Shown here piece after piece: positions 8,884 through 16,520 of a DNA stretch of 64,000 nt (positions within the stretch are counted from its first letter, which is position 1; every line of letters begins with the position of its first letter). The translations under genes and the position numbers were made by a program. The notes below the pieces were generated by a model. That model was given only the letters and a program-made list of their open reading frames with translations. It searched no databases and was not told the origin of the DNA. Source of the stretch: Fimbriimonadaceae bacterium (GTDB taxonomy: Bacteria; Armatimonadota; Fimbriimonadia; Fimbriimonadales; Fimbriimonadaceae); assembly GCA_019638795.1 (NCBI GenBank), contig JAHBTB010000001.1, positions 1-64,000 of the forward strand. Direction: 5' to 3'.

Positions 8884-8960
8884 AGGTCAGCTCTTCAGAC
8901 GGCCGACGGGCCCCGGCAGGATCGCAGGGCGGGTCGGAAGGTCAAGTTACCCCATGCTGG

Positions 8961-8966
8961 TACCCT
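8961..8966 (+). promoter_or_regulatory. -10 hexamer TACCCT placing +1 at the GTG of the SIS gene
   Basis: TACCCT ends exactly 6 nt before GTG 8973, with no Shine-Dalgarno sequence between. The same geometry recurs at eight other genes in the window and suggests a leaderless transcript. It favours GTG 8973 over the ATG at 8991. Confidence 0.55.
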
Positions 8967-8972
8967 CGGGGC

Positions 8973-9920
8973 GTGGCCTTGGGCGTGCAGATGGAGCGGG
9001 AGATCCGCGAGCAACCGACAGTCTTGGCGGCGAACCGCGACCGGTACTTGGCCGAGTTGTCCGCGGCCCTCCGCGGGCGGTCGTTCGACCTTGTCCTCCT
9101 CGCCGCCCGCGGCAGCAGCGACAACGCCGCCCTTTACGCCCGGTACCTGATCGAGATCCACCTGGGCGTCCCGGTCACCTTGGCGGCGCCATCCGTCATC
9201 ACGCGCCACCAGTCGGAACTTCGGTTCCCGGGCCGGACGCTGGCGATCGGCATCAGCCAAAGCGGCGCCGCCCCCGACGTCAGCGAGGTCCTCGCCTACA
9301 TGCGCCGCCAGGGCCACACGACCCTGGCCGTGACCAACACTGCCGGTTCCAGGCTCGCCGGGGAAGCCGAGTTCGCCCTCGAACTGGGGGTCGGGGTCGA
9401 GGGAAGCATCGCGGCGACCAAGACGTACAGTTCGTCGCTTCTCGCCATGGCCCAGGTCGTGAGGGCCTTGGGCGCGGACCTGCCCGCACCGACGGTCCCC
9501 GACGAAGCCTGGGTCGACGCCTGCGAGGCGGCGGCGGAGCAAGTGTCGGGACTCTTCGTCCGGTCGTCCTTGGTCTTTTGCCTTGCCCGGGGGTACGACT
9601 TTGCCACCGCCCAGGAGACGGCCCTGAAGATGATGGAGTGCGCCATCGTCCCTGCGAAGAGCTTTTCGACCGCCGACTTCGCCCACGGGCCCCAAGCCCT
9701 CGCCGAGCATGGGACCGTGGCCCTCGTCTATGGTGAGGTGCCCGACGGACTTTCCGGAACGGGCACGGCCGTCGTGCCCGCCCCGCAAGCGGGACAAGGC
9801 GTCTACGACCCGCTCTGGCATGTCGTCTTCGGCCAATGGGTCGCCCTGAAGGTGGCCCGGGCCAGGGGCTTCGACCCCGACCGGGCGCAAAACCTCTCGA
9901 AGGTGACCAAGACGCTCTAG
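8973..9920 (+). CDS. SIS-domain aminosugar isomerase/deaminase, GlmS C-terminal-like
   Basis: A 315-residue protein with two SIS domains, equivalent to the isomerase half of glucosamine-6-phosphate synthase without the glutaminase domain. The N-terminal MEREIREQP, ARGSSDNAA (about residue 46), ISQSGAAPDVSEVL (about 93-106), SIAATKTYSSSLL and the C-terminal LSKVTKTL match the GlmS/AgaS/NagB-II group. Such proteins commonly act as glucosamine-6-phosphate deaminases or in amadori-sugar breakdown rather than in synthesis. It is a single-gene unit. The start is GTG 8973, judged from the -10 hexamer 6 nt upstream; ATG 8991 is possible. The true substrate cannot be read from sequence. Confidence 0.85.
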   Translation: MALGVQMEREIREQPTVLAANRDRYLAELSAALRGRSFDLVLLAARGSSDNAALYARYLIEIHLGVPVTLAAPSVITRHQSELRFPGRTLAIGISQSGAAPDVSEVLAYMRRQGHTTLAVTNTAGSRLAGEAEFALELGVGVEGSIAATKTYSSSLLAMAQVVRALGADLPAPTVPDEAWVDACEAAAEQVSGLFVRSSLVFCLARGYDFATAQETALKMMECAIVPAKSFSTADFAHGPQALAEHGTVALVYGEVPDGLSGTGTAVVPAPQAGQGVYDPLWHVVFGQWVALKVARARGFDPDRAQNLSKVTKTL

Positions 9921-9992
9921 CACGGGGGCTTTACACCCACTCCCCCAACCCCGTCGCGCCGAGTCCCGTCCCTTTTGTTACAAGCTGAGACT

Positions 9993-10220
9993 ATGGAACG
10001 CCGTACCGTCCGCAACATTCTGGTCGTCCTTGTGCTGGTCTTCGCGGCATGGCTTGCCTGGAAGGCCGTCATCGGTATCGCGTTCGGATTGCTCGGCGCC
10101 GCGTTCAAGGTGGTCCTGCCCGTCTTGGTGGTGGCTGGAGTCAGCTTCTGGGTGTACAAGAAGCTCTTCGGTGAACGCTCTCTGAGCGACCCGGGGCATC
10201 CCCGCCTGCCCCGCCGGTGA
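9993..10220 (+). CDS. Small two-helix membrane protein, unknown function
   Basis: A 75-residue protein starting at ATG 9993 (MERRTVRN). Two hydrophobic helices are visible, about residues 9-25 and 29-51, followed by a basic tail ending PRLPRR. A TTG 18 bp upstream could extend it by six residues, but the ATG is preferred. It stands between the SIS gene and the acylase gene on the same strand. No family is recognised; the organisation (positive N-terminus, short loop, positive tail) suggests a hairpin inner-membrane peptide. Confidence 0.6.
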   Translation: MERRTVRNILVVLVLVFAAWLAWKAVIGIAFGLLGAAFKVVLPVLVVAGVSFWVYKKLFGERSLSDPGHPRLPRR

Positions 10221-10240
10221 CGGCCGACCTCCGGACTGGC

Positions 10241-10246
10241 TAGACT
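10241..10246 (+). promoter_or_regulatory. -10 hexamer TAGACT, leaderless-type promoter of the acylase gene
   Basis: TAGACT lies exactly 6 nt before GTG 10253. The preceding TGGC is shared with the sulfatase promoter at 20131-20134. No Shine-Dalgarno sequence is present. A weak -35-like GTGACG lies 17 nt upstream. Confidence 0.6.
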
Positions 10247-10252
10247 GGCGAC

Positions 10253-12472
10253 GTGACGACGCTGATCCTGGCCTCCCTTCTCCTTCCCAACCAGCCGAAC
10301 ATCGAACGTGACCCCTTTGGCGTGCCGAAGGTCCACGCTGAAAACGTCGTCGAGGCGTACAGGCTTGACGGCTTGGCCTGCAGCCAGGACCGCCTGTGGC
10401 AGATGGAAATGAGCCGGCGGCAGTGCCGGGGCAAACTGGCCGAGGTGCTCGGCCCGGCCGCCGAAAGGAGCGACCGCCAGGTTCTCGCCCGAGCCTACAC
10501 CGACACCGAGCTCCAGGCCCAGTTCGATGCCCTGCCCGCCGACGTCCGGGCGGCGTTCGCCGCCTATTCCGACGGCGTGAACCAGGACATTGCGGACCGG
10601 ACGAAGGCGGGCAACCTCCCCGCCGGCTACAAGGAATACGGCTTCACTCCGGAGCCATGGACCGTTCTGGACTCTTGCGCCATCGTCGTCCGTTTGGCGC
10701 GGCTCTTTGGCACCGGCGGCGCGGGTGAGCTCCGGAACTTGGCCCTCCTCTCCTACCTCACGACCCAGAAGGTGAAGGGGCACGAACTCGACGTGCTCGA
10801 CGACCTGGCGTGGCCCAACGACCGTCGGAGCCCGACGACGGTGGCCGGCGACGGCGGCCCTGCCCAAACCATCTTTGGCACCCCCACCAGAGCCGCGACG
10901 GCCGCCCAGTTCGCCGCCATACCTCGGCCAAACCTCCTGGAACTTGCCGGGGCCATCGCTATGGCCGACCAGACCGACAGCAAGTTGCTGGCCAGCCATG
11001 TCGGTGCGCCGTACAAGACCGGCAGCTACGCCGTCTTGGTGCCCCGCTCGAAGAGCGCCACCGGCAACCCGCTCCTGCTTACCGCGCCGCAAATGGGTCA
11101 CGCGACTCCGAGCATCATCCACGAGGTCGCCATCGACGCCCCTGGGCTCCAGGTCGCCGGCATGGAAGTGCCCGGTATCCCCGGGGTCGCCATCGGCACA
11201 AGCCCGCAGATGGCCTGGGGCCTGACCAGTGGCGTGGCCGACATCGAAGACGTGTTTTGGGCCCCCATGGTCGGCAGGGACGGCTACACCTACGACGGCA
11301 AGACGCTGCCGATTGAAAAGGTCGTCTTCAACGTCAAGGTCAAGGGCCGGCCCGACTCGACCTTCACCCAACTCCGCACCCATCACGGGCCGGTGTTGCT
11401 CCTGAGTAGCGGCGCCAAGGTGGTCTTCAGTCTGAAGTCGGGGCTCTGGAAGAAGGAGCTGGCGATGACCCACGCCTTGTCGGGCCTTGCCACCGCCAAG
11501 ACCGCCGCCGACGTGGACAAAGCGGTCGACTCCGTGCCCACCACCTTCAACCTGTTCTATGTCACCCGTGACGGCCACTCGGGATACCGCTATGTCGGCC
11601 ATGTGCCGACCCGTAACCCGGCCCTGGACCCGCGCCTCCCGAGCGAAGACACCCCGGCCAACCAGTGGCGTCCCGCGGTGCCCCGCCCGGCGATGCCCCG
11701 CCTCGACGACAGCCCCCAGGGCCTCATCTCGAACTGGAACAACAAGTCGGTCGCGTGGTGGCCCAACGGCGACACCCCGGTCTGGGGGCGGATCTTTCGG
11801 GTCGACACCCTGCGCGCAAGCCTCGGCAAGGCCAAGCTGACGGCCTTCGACTTGGAGAAGGCGGCCTGGGACATCGCCCGCCGGGACGACACGAACGGCT
11901 TCTTCCGCGCCGAGATCGTCCGCGCCGTCGCCAAAGACCGGGGACGTTCGCCAGCCACCGAGGCCGAGAAGCAACTGGCGGGGTGGGACGGTTGGTCAGT
12001 CCAGGGGTCGGTGGGGGCCGAGGTCTACCGCGAGTGCGTCCGGCAGCTCCGCATGGCTCTCTTCCTGAAATCGATCGGCAACCTGACCGGCGAGGGGCTC
12101 TTCGTCCAAGCCGTCCAGCCCTCCGTGATCGCGGAAGCCCTGGACGGCAAGACGAAGTACGACTACTTGGCAGGGACGACCAGGGACGCCGTGCTCGTCG
12201 CGTCGTTCAAGGCGGCCCTGGCCGAGCTGGCCATGAAGCATGGCTCCGACATCCGGAACTGGCAGTACGGTGCCGGGTCCATCACCGTCCCCGGCGAAAC
12301 ACCTGTCCCTTACATCAACCGAGGGACTTACATCCAGGTGACCGAGTTCTTCCCCGACGGCCCCATGGCGCGGAGCGTCGCCTCGCCGGGGGTCAGTGAG
12401 TCCGGCCCCCACGCCTTCGACCAAGTTCCGCTCGCGCGGGCGTGGACTTTCAAGCCGATGTGGCGATGGTGA
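10253..12472 (+). CDS. Penicillin acylase-family N-terminal-nucleophile hydrolase
   Basis: A 739-residue protein with the family hallmarks. RDPFGVPKVHAEN near residue 22 matches the RDxxGVPHI block, ACSQDRLWQMEM near 43 matches the A/R-x-QDRLWQM block, and the nucleophile lies in TGSYAVLV (Ser258 after Gly). As an Ntn hydrolase it would be self-cleaved before this serine into two chains, then hydrolyse amides such as acyl-homoserine lactones, N-acyl amino acids or related compounds. The usual DPH segment after the nucleophile reads TAPQMG here, so substrate preference may differ. A short hydrophobic N-terminus (TLILASLLL) may be a signal for export. The start is GTG, supported by a -10 hexamer 6 nt upstream. 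Confidence 0.88.
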   Translation: MTTLILASLLLPNQPNIERDPFGVPKVHAENVVEAYRLDGLACSQDRLWQMEMSRRQCRGKLAEVLGPAAERSDRQVLARAYTDTELQAQFDALPADVRAAFAAYSDGVNQDIADRTKAGNLPAGYKEYGFTPEPWTVLDSCAIVVRLARLFGTGGAGELRNLALLSYLTTQKVKGHELDVLDDLAWPNDRRSPTTVAGDGGPAQTIFGTPTRAATAAQFAAIPRPNLLELAGAIAMADQTDSKLLASHVGAPYKTGSYAVLVPRSKSATGNPLLLTAPQMGHATPSIIHEVAIDAPGLQVAGMEVPGIPGVAIGTSPQMAWGLTSGVADIEDVFWAPMVGRDGYTYDGKTLPIEKVVFNVKVKGRPDSTFTQLRTHHGPVLLLSSGAKVVFSLKSGLWKKELAMTHALSGLATAKTAADVDKAVDSVPTTFNLFYVTRDGHSGYRYVGHVPTRNPALDPRLPSEDTPANQWRPAVPRPAMPRLDDSPQGLISNWNNKSVAWWPNGDTPVWGRIFRVDTLRASLGKAKLTAFDLEKAAWDIARRDDTNGFFRAEIVRAVAKDRGRSPATEAEKQLAGWDGWSVQGSVGAEVYRECVRQLRMALFLKSIGNLTGEGLFVQAVQPSVIAEALDGKTKYDYLAGTTRDAVLVASFKAALAELAMKHGSDIRNWQYGAGSITVPGETPVPYINRGTYIQVTEFFPDGPMARSVASPGVSESGPHAFDQVPLARAWTFKPMWRW

Positions 12473-12688
12473 GACCGGCCCTGCAAGGTGGTGCCGTTTT
12501 TCCCCCGACACTGGGGTAGTTGATGGTCGTCCGCCGGCCACCCACCGTCTTTCGCCTGCTACAGGCCCGCGCCCCTGCGTGACGGGGCGGGAGACTCCCC
12601 GCCATGGGCCTTCGCCAGGGCTGAGGACGGCCCTCGGGACCGGTGCGCCCCGAGGCCCTTGGCCGGGGTATCTTCCTGGGGCCAGCGT

Positions 12689-12762
12689 GCTCCCGTCGTC
12701 TAGCGGTTCAGGACATCGCCCTCTCACGGCGAAGATCGCGGGTTCGAATCCCGTCGGGAGTA
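12689..12762 (+). tRNA. tRNA-Glu (anticodon CTC)
   Basis: A full cloverleaf is readable: acceptor GCTCCCG/CGGGAGT with a G1-U72 wobble, D-arm, anticodon stem TCGCC/GGCGA around loop CTCTCAC (anticodon CTC), and T-arm GCGGG-TTCGAAT-CCCGT. The discriminator is A and CCA is encoded at 12763-12765. The 216 bases upstream contain no gene; a TATCTT at 12670 could be its -10. A low-GC Fic gene follows directly, and the tRNA 3' end recurs in degenerate form at 14256-14287. Confidence 0.96.
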
Positions 12763-12896
12763 CCACCTCTTTTTGAACCTATTTGAACGGATGAGATTCG
12801 AACCATCTTGAGGTTTGTCCGAGTACCTGGTTTGGATCGCGTACCTAGCCTCCGAAGAGCGCCACAACTCGCGCAACTCGGTAGACTGCGTCGTAA

Positions 12897-14231
12897 ATGT
12901 CTCTACCACTGGAAGGAACACCGTATTTAGCGACCCGGGAAGTCGAGCATGCGATCGAGTCAAGACTCTCTGAACTACAAAAGCGAGTCGATCGTTTGCG
13001 TGGAGATGGGGTTCTGAGCTCGAGCGCTTTACAGCGGTACTACGGTCAAAAGCGTTTTGAGCAGGTCGCCGAATCAAATGCTATTGAAGGCAGTACCCTT
13101 ACAGTTCGTGAGACCGAACTCGCCATTACGAAAGGGATAACTATAGACGAGCACAGCCCTAAGTATATAGCAGATGCTCGAGCCCTGGATAAGGCGCACG
13201 AAAGACTAGTCGAGTTAGCCTCGGCGGACAGGATCATTGATAATTCGGTAGTTAACGAGTTACACAGCCTTCTTCTCGCAGGTCATGGAGGCTCCGGGAT
13301 GTTCAGGTCATCGAGTGTTCGCATCACTGGAGCCAAACACACTCCACCAAAGACTCGGGAACAGGTCACGAGTCAGATGGCTTCATGGCAAGAATGGTCA
13401 CGACAGCATCAGGATACTTCGGCTCCGATTCGCTCGGCAATCCTGCATGCTTGGCTCACACACATTCACCCGTATACGGACGGCAATGGCAGGACCGCGC
13501 GAGCCGTGGGCAACCTGCAGCTTATTCAAGCAGGATATCCCCCAATCATTATCAAGAAGGTCGAGAGGGAGCGCTATTACGATTGCCTGAGCGAATCAGA
13601 TGAAGGCAATCTAGGTCCGTTCTTGGAGCTGATCTTTGATCGATGCGAATCTTCCTTGATCGGGATTGAGCAAGCGACGAAGGCCGTGGCCACAGGACCT
13701 GTGCTGACAATTCGCGAACGTCAATTCAAACAACTTGAGATTTGGAACACAGCGGTCCATCTTCTCGGCCAAATGGTCGACTTGGAGGTCTCTCGAGCGA
13801 TGGAACAGGTCGGTGGTTCTTCTAGTGTCCGCCTATTTGAAAGCAACTTCTCCCTCGAGGACTACCTTGAACTGTGTCAAAAACGGCCAGTTCCAAGATC
13901 ATGGGCATTTCAGGTTCGCCTGACGATTCCAGGTCTTAGGCCGTTTGAGGCCTTGGCCTGGGTTGGGCCGCGCACGCCACCTATGTTCCACAAAATGGGG
14001 CACCAGGGCGGACCATCTGTTTTCTGGTCCGTTTTGAACCCTGACGGCTTTCCTCGATGGGTTCAAGATTACGAACACTCCCTTTTTGGTCACGAGATTA
14101 CGTCGAGAAGCGGAAACGGGGATGCCTGGACTGTCTACGTAGGCAGTTCGACCTACGTAGAGTGCACTACAGGTGACCTCGCGGCAAAGATTAGCGATTC
14201 TCTATTAAATGCTGTCGCGGTGGCGGACTGA
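12897..14231 (+). CDS. Fic-domain nucleotidyltransferase (AMPylator) with N-terminal autoinhibitory motif
   Basis: A 444-residue Fic protein. The active-site loop HPYTDGNGRTAR starts at His191 and has all key residues (His, Asp, Asn, Arg). The inhibitory motif S-N-A-I-E-G at residues 60-65 fits (S/T)xxxE(G/N) and lies before the Fic core, which makes it a class II, self-inhibited enzyme. It would transfer AMP, or another nucleotide, to hydroxyls of target proteins once the inhibitory Glu64 is displaced. Residues from about 270 to 444 do not look like the winged-helix domain usual after such cores; their role is unknown. Base composition is clearly lower in GC than both neighbours and codon use is looser, so recent acquisition next to the tRNA-Glu gene is likely. 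Confidence 0.92.
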   Translation: MSLPLEGTPYLATREVEHAIESRLSELQKRVDRLRGDGVLSSSALQRYYGQKRFEQVAESNAIEGSTLTVRETELAITKGITIDEHSPKYIADARALDKAHERLVELASADRIIDNSVVNELHSLLLAGHGGSGMFRSSSVRITGAKHTPPKTREQVTSQMASWQEWSRQHQDTSAPIRSAILHAWLTHIHPYTDGNGRTARAVGNLQLIQAGYPPIIIKKVERERYYDCLSESDEGNLGPFLELIFDRCESSLIGIEQATKAVATGPVLTIRERQFKQLEIWNTAVHLLGQMVDLEVSRAMEQVGGSSSVRLFESNFSLEDYLELCQKRPVPRSWAFQVRLTIPGLRPFEALAWVGPRTPPMFHKMGHQGGPSVFWSVLNPDGFPRWVQDYEHSLFGHEITSRSGNGDAWTVYVGSSTYVECTTGDLAAKISDSLLNAVAVAD

Positions 14232-14255
14232 GCTGGGGCGATTCATATCTGCAAG

Positions 14256-14287
14256 GCGGTTCGAAGCGTGTACACTTCGGAGTACCA
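14256..14287 (+). repeat. Degenerate copy of the tRNA-Glu 3' end, possible attachment-site scar
   Basis: GCGGTTCGAA (14256-14265) and GGAGTACCA (14279-14287) match GCGGGTTCGAA and GGAGTACCA of the tRNA T-arm, acceptor and CCA (12738-12748 and 12757-12765), in the same order and with 4 bases more between them. The copies bracket the low-GC Fic gene. This fits integration at the tRNA 3' end followed by loss of the integrase, though the match is short. Confidence 0.5.
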
Positions 14288-14380
14288 TCCATCCCCAAGT
14301 CCTCAAGAGTCGGCCTGGCGCATCCCGTAGGTAGAGCCCAGTTGCCACCGGCACCGCCGCGAGGGTAAGACACGCCCACG

Positions 14381-14782
14381 ATGGACCAGGGCATCCGCGA
14401 CTATCACGACAAGCAAGACGACGACGTCCGGGCGGTTTGCGAAAAGCTCTATGGCGAGATCGTCGCCGCCCTCCCCGAGGCCGAAAGCAAGGTCTGGCAT
14501 GGCAGCCCCGTCTGGTTCCTCGACGGAAACCCCGTGGTCGGCTACCACAAGTTGAAGGCGGGGGTCCGTTTGCTCTTCTGGAGCGGGAGGTCGTTCGACG
14601 AGCCCGGACTCAAGCCCGAGGGCTCGTTCAAGGCTGCCGAAGCGATGTACAAGTCTTTGGACGACATCGACACCGTCGTCCTGCGCGCCTGGCTTGCCAA
14701 GGCGCGGGACATCCAGTGGGACTACAAAAACATCATCAAGCGACGGGGCGAACTCATCCTATTGAAGGGCCCCGGAGTCTAG
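14381..14782 (+). CDS. DUF1801 (YdhG-like) family protein
   Basis: A 133-residue protein with the DUF1801 pattern: the block ESKVWHGSPVWFLDG (about residues 36-50), then GYHKLKAGVRLLFWSG, and a C-terminal helix rich in Lys. Members are small iron-chaperone-like (frataxin-fold) proteins of poorly known function; YdhG of Bacillus has been linked to intracellular iron handling. It is a stand-alone gene, convergent with the DUF2156 gene at 14790, with only 7 bp between stop codons. GC content returns to the genome norm here, marking the end of the Fic islet. Confidence 0.78.
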   Translation: MDQGIRDYHDKQDDDVRAVCEKLYGEIVAALPEAESKVWHGSPVWFLDGNPVVGYHKLKAGVRLLFWSGRSFDEPGLKPEGSFKAAEAMYKSLDDIDTVVLRAWLAKARDIQWDYKNIIKRRGELILLKGPGV

Positions 14783-14789
14783 GGCCGGT

Positions 14790-15851
14790 TCATCGGTGGG
14801 ACAGCCACGCGGCGAAGCGCCGGAGTTCTTCCCGCAGGGCCTTGGCACAACCTTTGGCCACCGCCAATTCCGGCGGCCCCACCGTGAACGCCCGGCCGAT
14901 CGCCCGAAGGTGCTTCAGGCGGAACCGGTCGCCCTGGATGACGACCACGACCGGTTGCCAGTGGGGCGGGTGGAACTTTCCCTTGAACTCGGCCAGTCCC
15001 CGGAAGTTGTAGAACCGCGTGTAGTGTGCCCTGGCCCAGCCCCGGACAAGCCGTAACCACGTCGGGTCGGTGTCCAGTTCGGCCCCGTTCGCGACCAGGG
15101 GGACGATCCCCATGGTGAAGTACAGCGCCCCCGCTTCGGCAACCGCCTTGGCCGAGTGGTAGAGCAACAACTCGACCGTGCCGTTCGGCGCCTCGGGCCC
15201 GCGGACAAACTGCTCGGTCAGCCAGCCCCGGCGCGCCGGCACCGGGCACAAGGTCACGAAACCGATCGGCCGACCATGCCGTTCGGCGACGAAGATGCGC
15301 CGGTCGCGCAGGTCGCCGAGAGTCTCCGGTTCGACCAAGAAGTGGAGCGTCGGCAGGCCGCGGGTGGCGAGCCACGCTTGGAGCACCGCCTTCAGGGCTG
15401 GCTCGTGCTCAGCCCTCTCGCGAGACCATTCCGACACCTGGACATGCTTGTTACGGGCACGGTTCAACTGGGCGCGGAGCGAGGCGTCACCCTCCACCAA
15501 TGCGACAAACTCGGCGGGGTCCCACTCGGGCTGAGACCCCAGGACGACGTTGACGTAGCCAGTCCGGGTGTCCAAACAATCCTGGAGGCGAGACTCGGCC
15601 CCGAAGTAACAGGCCTGCAACCCTTGGCCACGTAAGTACCCGTCCCACTCCTCCAGGGTCGCGTCCAGCCGATAGGCGGCGCAAACGGGGGCGCCCGCGA
15701 CGATCGCCATGCCCCCCGACCGGACGAATCCGACCATGCTCTGCCCGTCGGCCGACCACCAGTGCTCAATGCCGTCATTGAGTAGCTGGTAGCAGGTGCT
15801 GTTCCAGCCGTGCCTCAAGACCAAGGCACGGTTCCGCTCCGACGCGGCCAT
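14790..15851 (-). CDS. DUF2156 / phosphatidylglycerol lysyltransferase C-terminal-like GNAT protein
   Basis: A 353-residue soluble protein resembling the C-terminal, double-GNAT domain of MprF (LPG synthase) without its membrane-spanning flippase. Supporting segments are MVGFVRSGGMAIVAGAPVC near residue 39, the RNKHV(Q)VSEW region, GRPIGFVTLCPVP near 205, and the block TVELLLYHSAKAVAEAGA. Membrane-bound relatives transfer amino acids from aminoacyl-tRNA to lipids; the acceptor of soluble forms is uncertain. It is transcribed away from the Fic islet and is followed upstream by an SRPBCC gene on the same strand. Confidence 0.8.
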   Translation of the reverse strand: MAASERNRALVLRHGWNSTCYQLLNDGIEHWWSADGQSMVGFVRSGGMAIVAGAPVCAAYRLDATLEEWDGYLRGQGLQACYFGAESRLQDCLDTRTGYVNVVLGSQPEWDPAEFVALVEGDASLRAQLNRARNKHVQVSEWSRERAEHEPALKAVLQAWLATRGLPTLHFLVEPETLGDLRDRRIFVAERHGRPIGFVTLCPVPARRGWLTEQFVRGPEAPNGTVELLLYHSAKAVAEAGALYFTMGIVPLVANGAELDTDPTWLRLVRGWARAHYTRFYNFRGLAEFKGKFHPPHWQPVVVVIQGDRFRLKHLRAIGRAFTVGPPELAVAKGCAKALREELRRFAAWLSHR

Positions 15852-15861
15852 CTCCCCAGGT

Positions 15862-16479
15862 TTACCTGGCTTCGAGCTGCGCTTTCAGCCTGTCGAACGC
15901 CGCGCCCCATGCCGCCCGCAGGCCGTCGGCCTCTTCCCTGCTCTGGATCCGCGCATGGGTCAAGGTGATCCCAGTCTTGCCTCCGCCTTTGTCGGCAAAG
16001 GCGGCGTCGACCTGGGTGCCGTGTTCGACGCCCTTGGTGCGCCATGCGATCCTCACGTCCTTGCCGGGCCGCAGGCGGAGCCATGTCCCGGTGTTCCCAC
16101 CTGAATCACGGTACGCCCCGCCTTCTGTCGCGCCGTCGCAACCCAGCCAGCCACAGAGAGGGGCGTCGGTGAAGGCCTGGTAGACCGCGTCGGGGGTGGC
16201 GACGACCGTCTTGGTGACGCAGATGTTGTAACCCTCGCCCAAGCAGTCCTTTTTGTTGACGACGCCTTTGGCGCGCTCGTACTCGACCCAGACCGTCGTC
16301 GGCCACCACACGTCTTTGCCCCGCCCGGTCTGGTCATAGAGCCACTGGATGACCTCGCGCCTGCCGTCGGACGTTCCCCGGTCGTCCAGCGTCGCGAACC
16401 ATTCAGTCAACGTCTTGCCGGTAGCCGCCTGGGCGGCGGCGTCGGTAACCGGAAAATCACTTTGCAGTGTCACATCCAT
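15862..16479 (-). CDS. SRPBCC (AHSA1-like) protein with N-terminal DUF4287-like region
   Basis: A 205-residue protein. Residues 1-75 (LTEWFATLD, then EVIQWLYDQ) look like the DUF4287 module. Residues 85-200 form a START-like SRPBCC domain (VVATPDAVYQAFTD near 95, followed by a GGNTGTWLRLRPG strand and a C-terminal helix, WGAAFDRLKAQLEAR). Such proteins bind hydrophobic ligands; no ligand can be inferred. The ATG at 16479 is chosen because the longer open frame upstream has no coding character and would run into the ankyrin gene. It lies 11 bp from the DUF2156 gene start and may be co-transcribed with it. Confidence 0.78.
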   Translation of the reverse strand: MDVTLQSDFPVTDAAAQAATGKTLTEWFATLDDRGTSDGRREVIQWLYDQTGRGKDVWWPTTVWVEYERAKGVVNKKDCLGEGYNICVTKTVVATPDAVYQAFTDAPLCGWLGCDGATEGGAYRDSGGNTGTWLRLRPGKDVRIAWRTKGVEHGTQVDAAFADKGGGKTGITLTHARIQSREEADGLRAAWGAAFDRLKAQLEAR

Positions 16480-16520
16480 CTTGGTGTCCTTGTCCCGGCA
16501 CGCCGCCGCCCTAGTCGGAG

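Noticed and set aside
8884-8972. A glmS ribozyme or riboswitch before the SIS gene
   Set aside because: The gap is only 89 bp and the start codon follows a -10 hexamer by 6 nt, leaving no leader.
9917-11974. A 685-residue minus-strand frame under the acylase gene
   Set aside because: Low-complexity Gly/Arg/Val composition and full overlap with a gene carrying conserved motifs show that it is non-coding.
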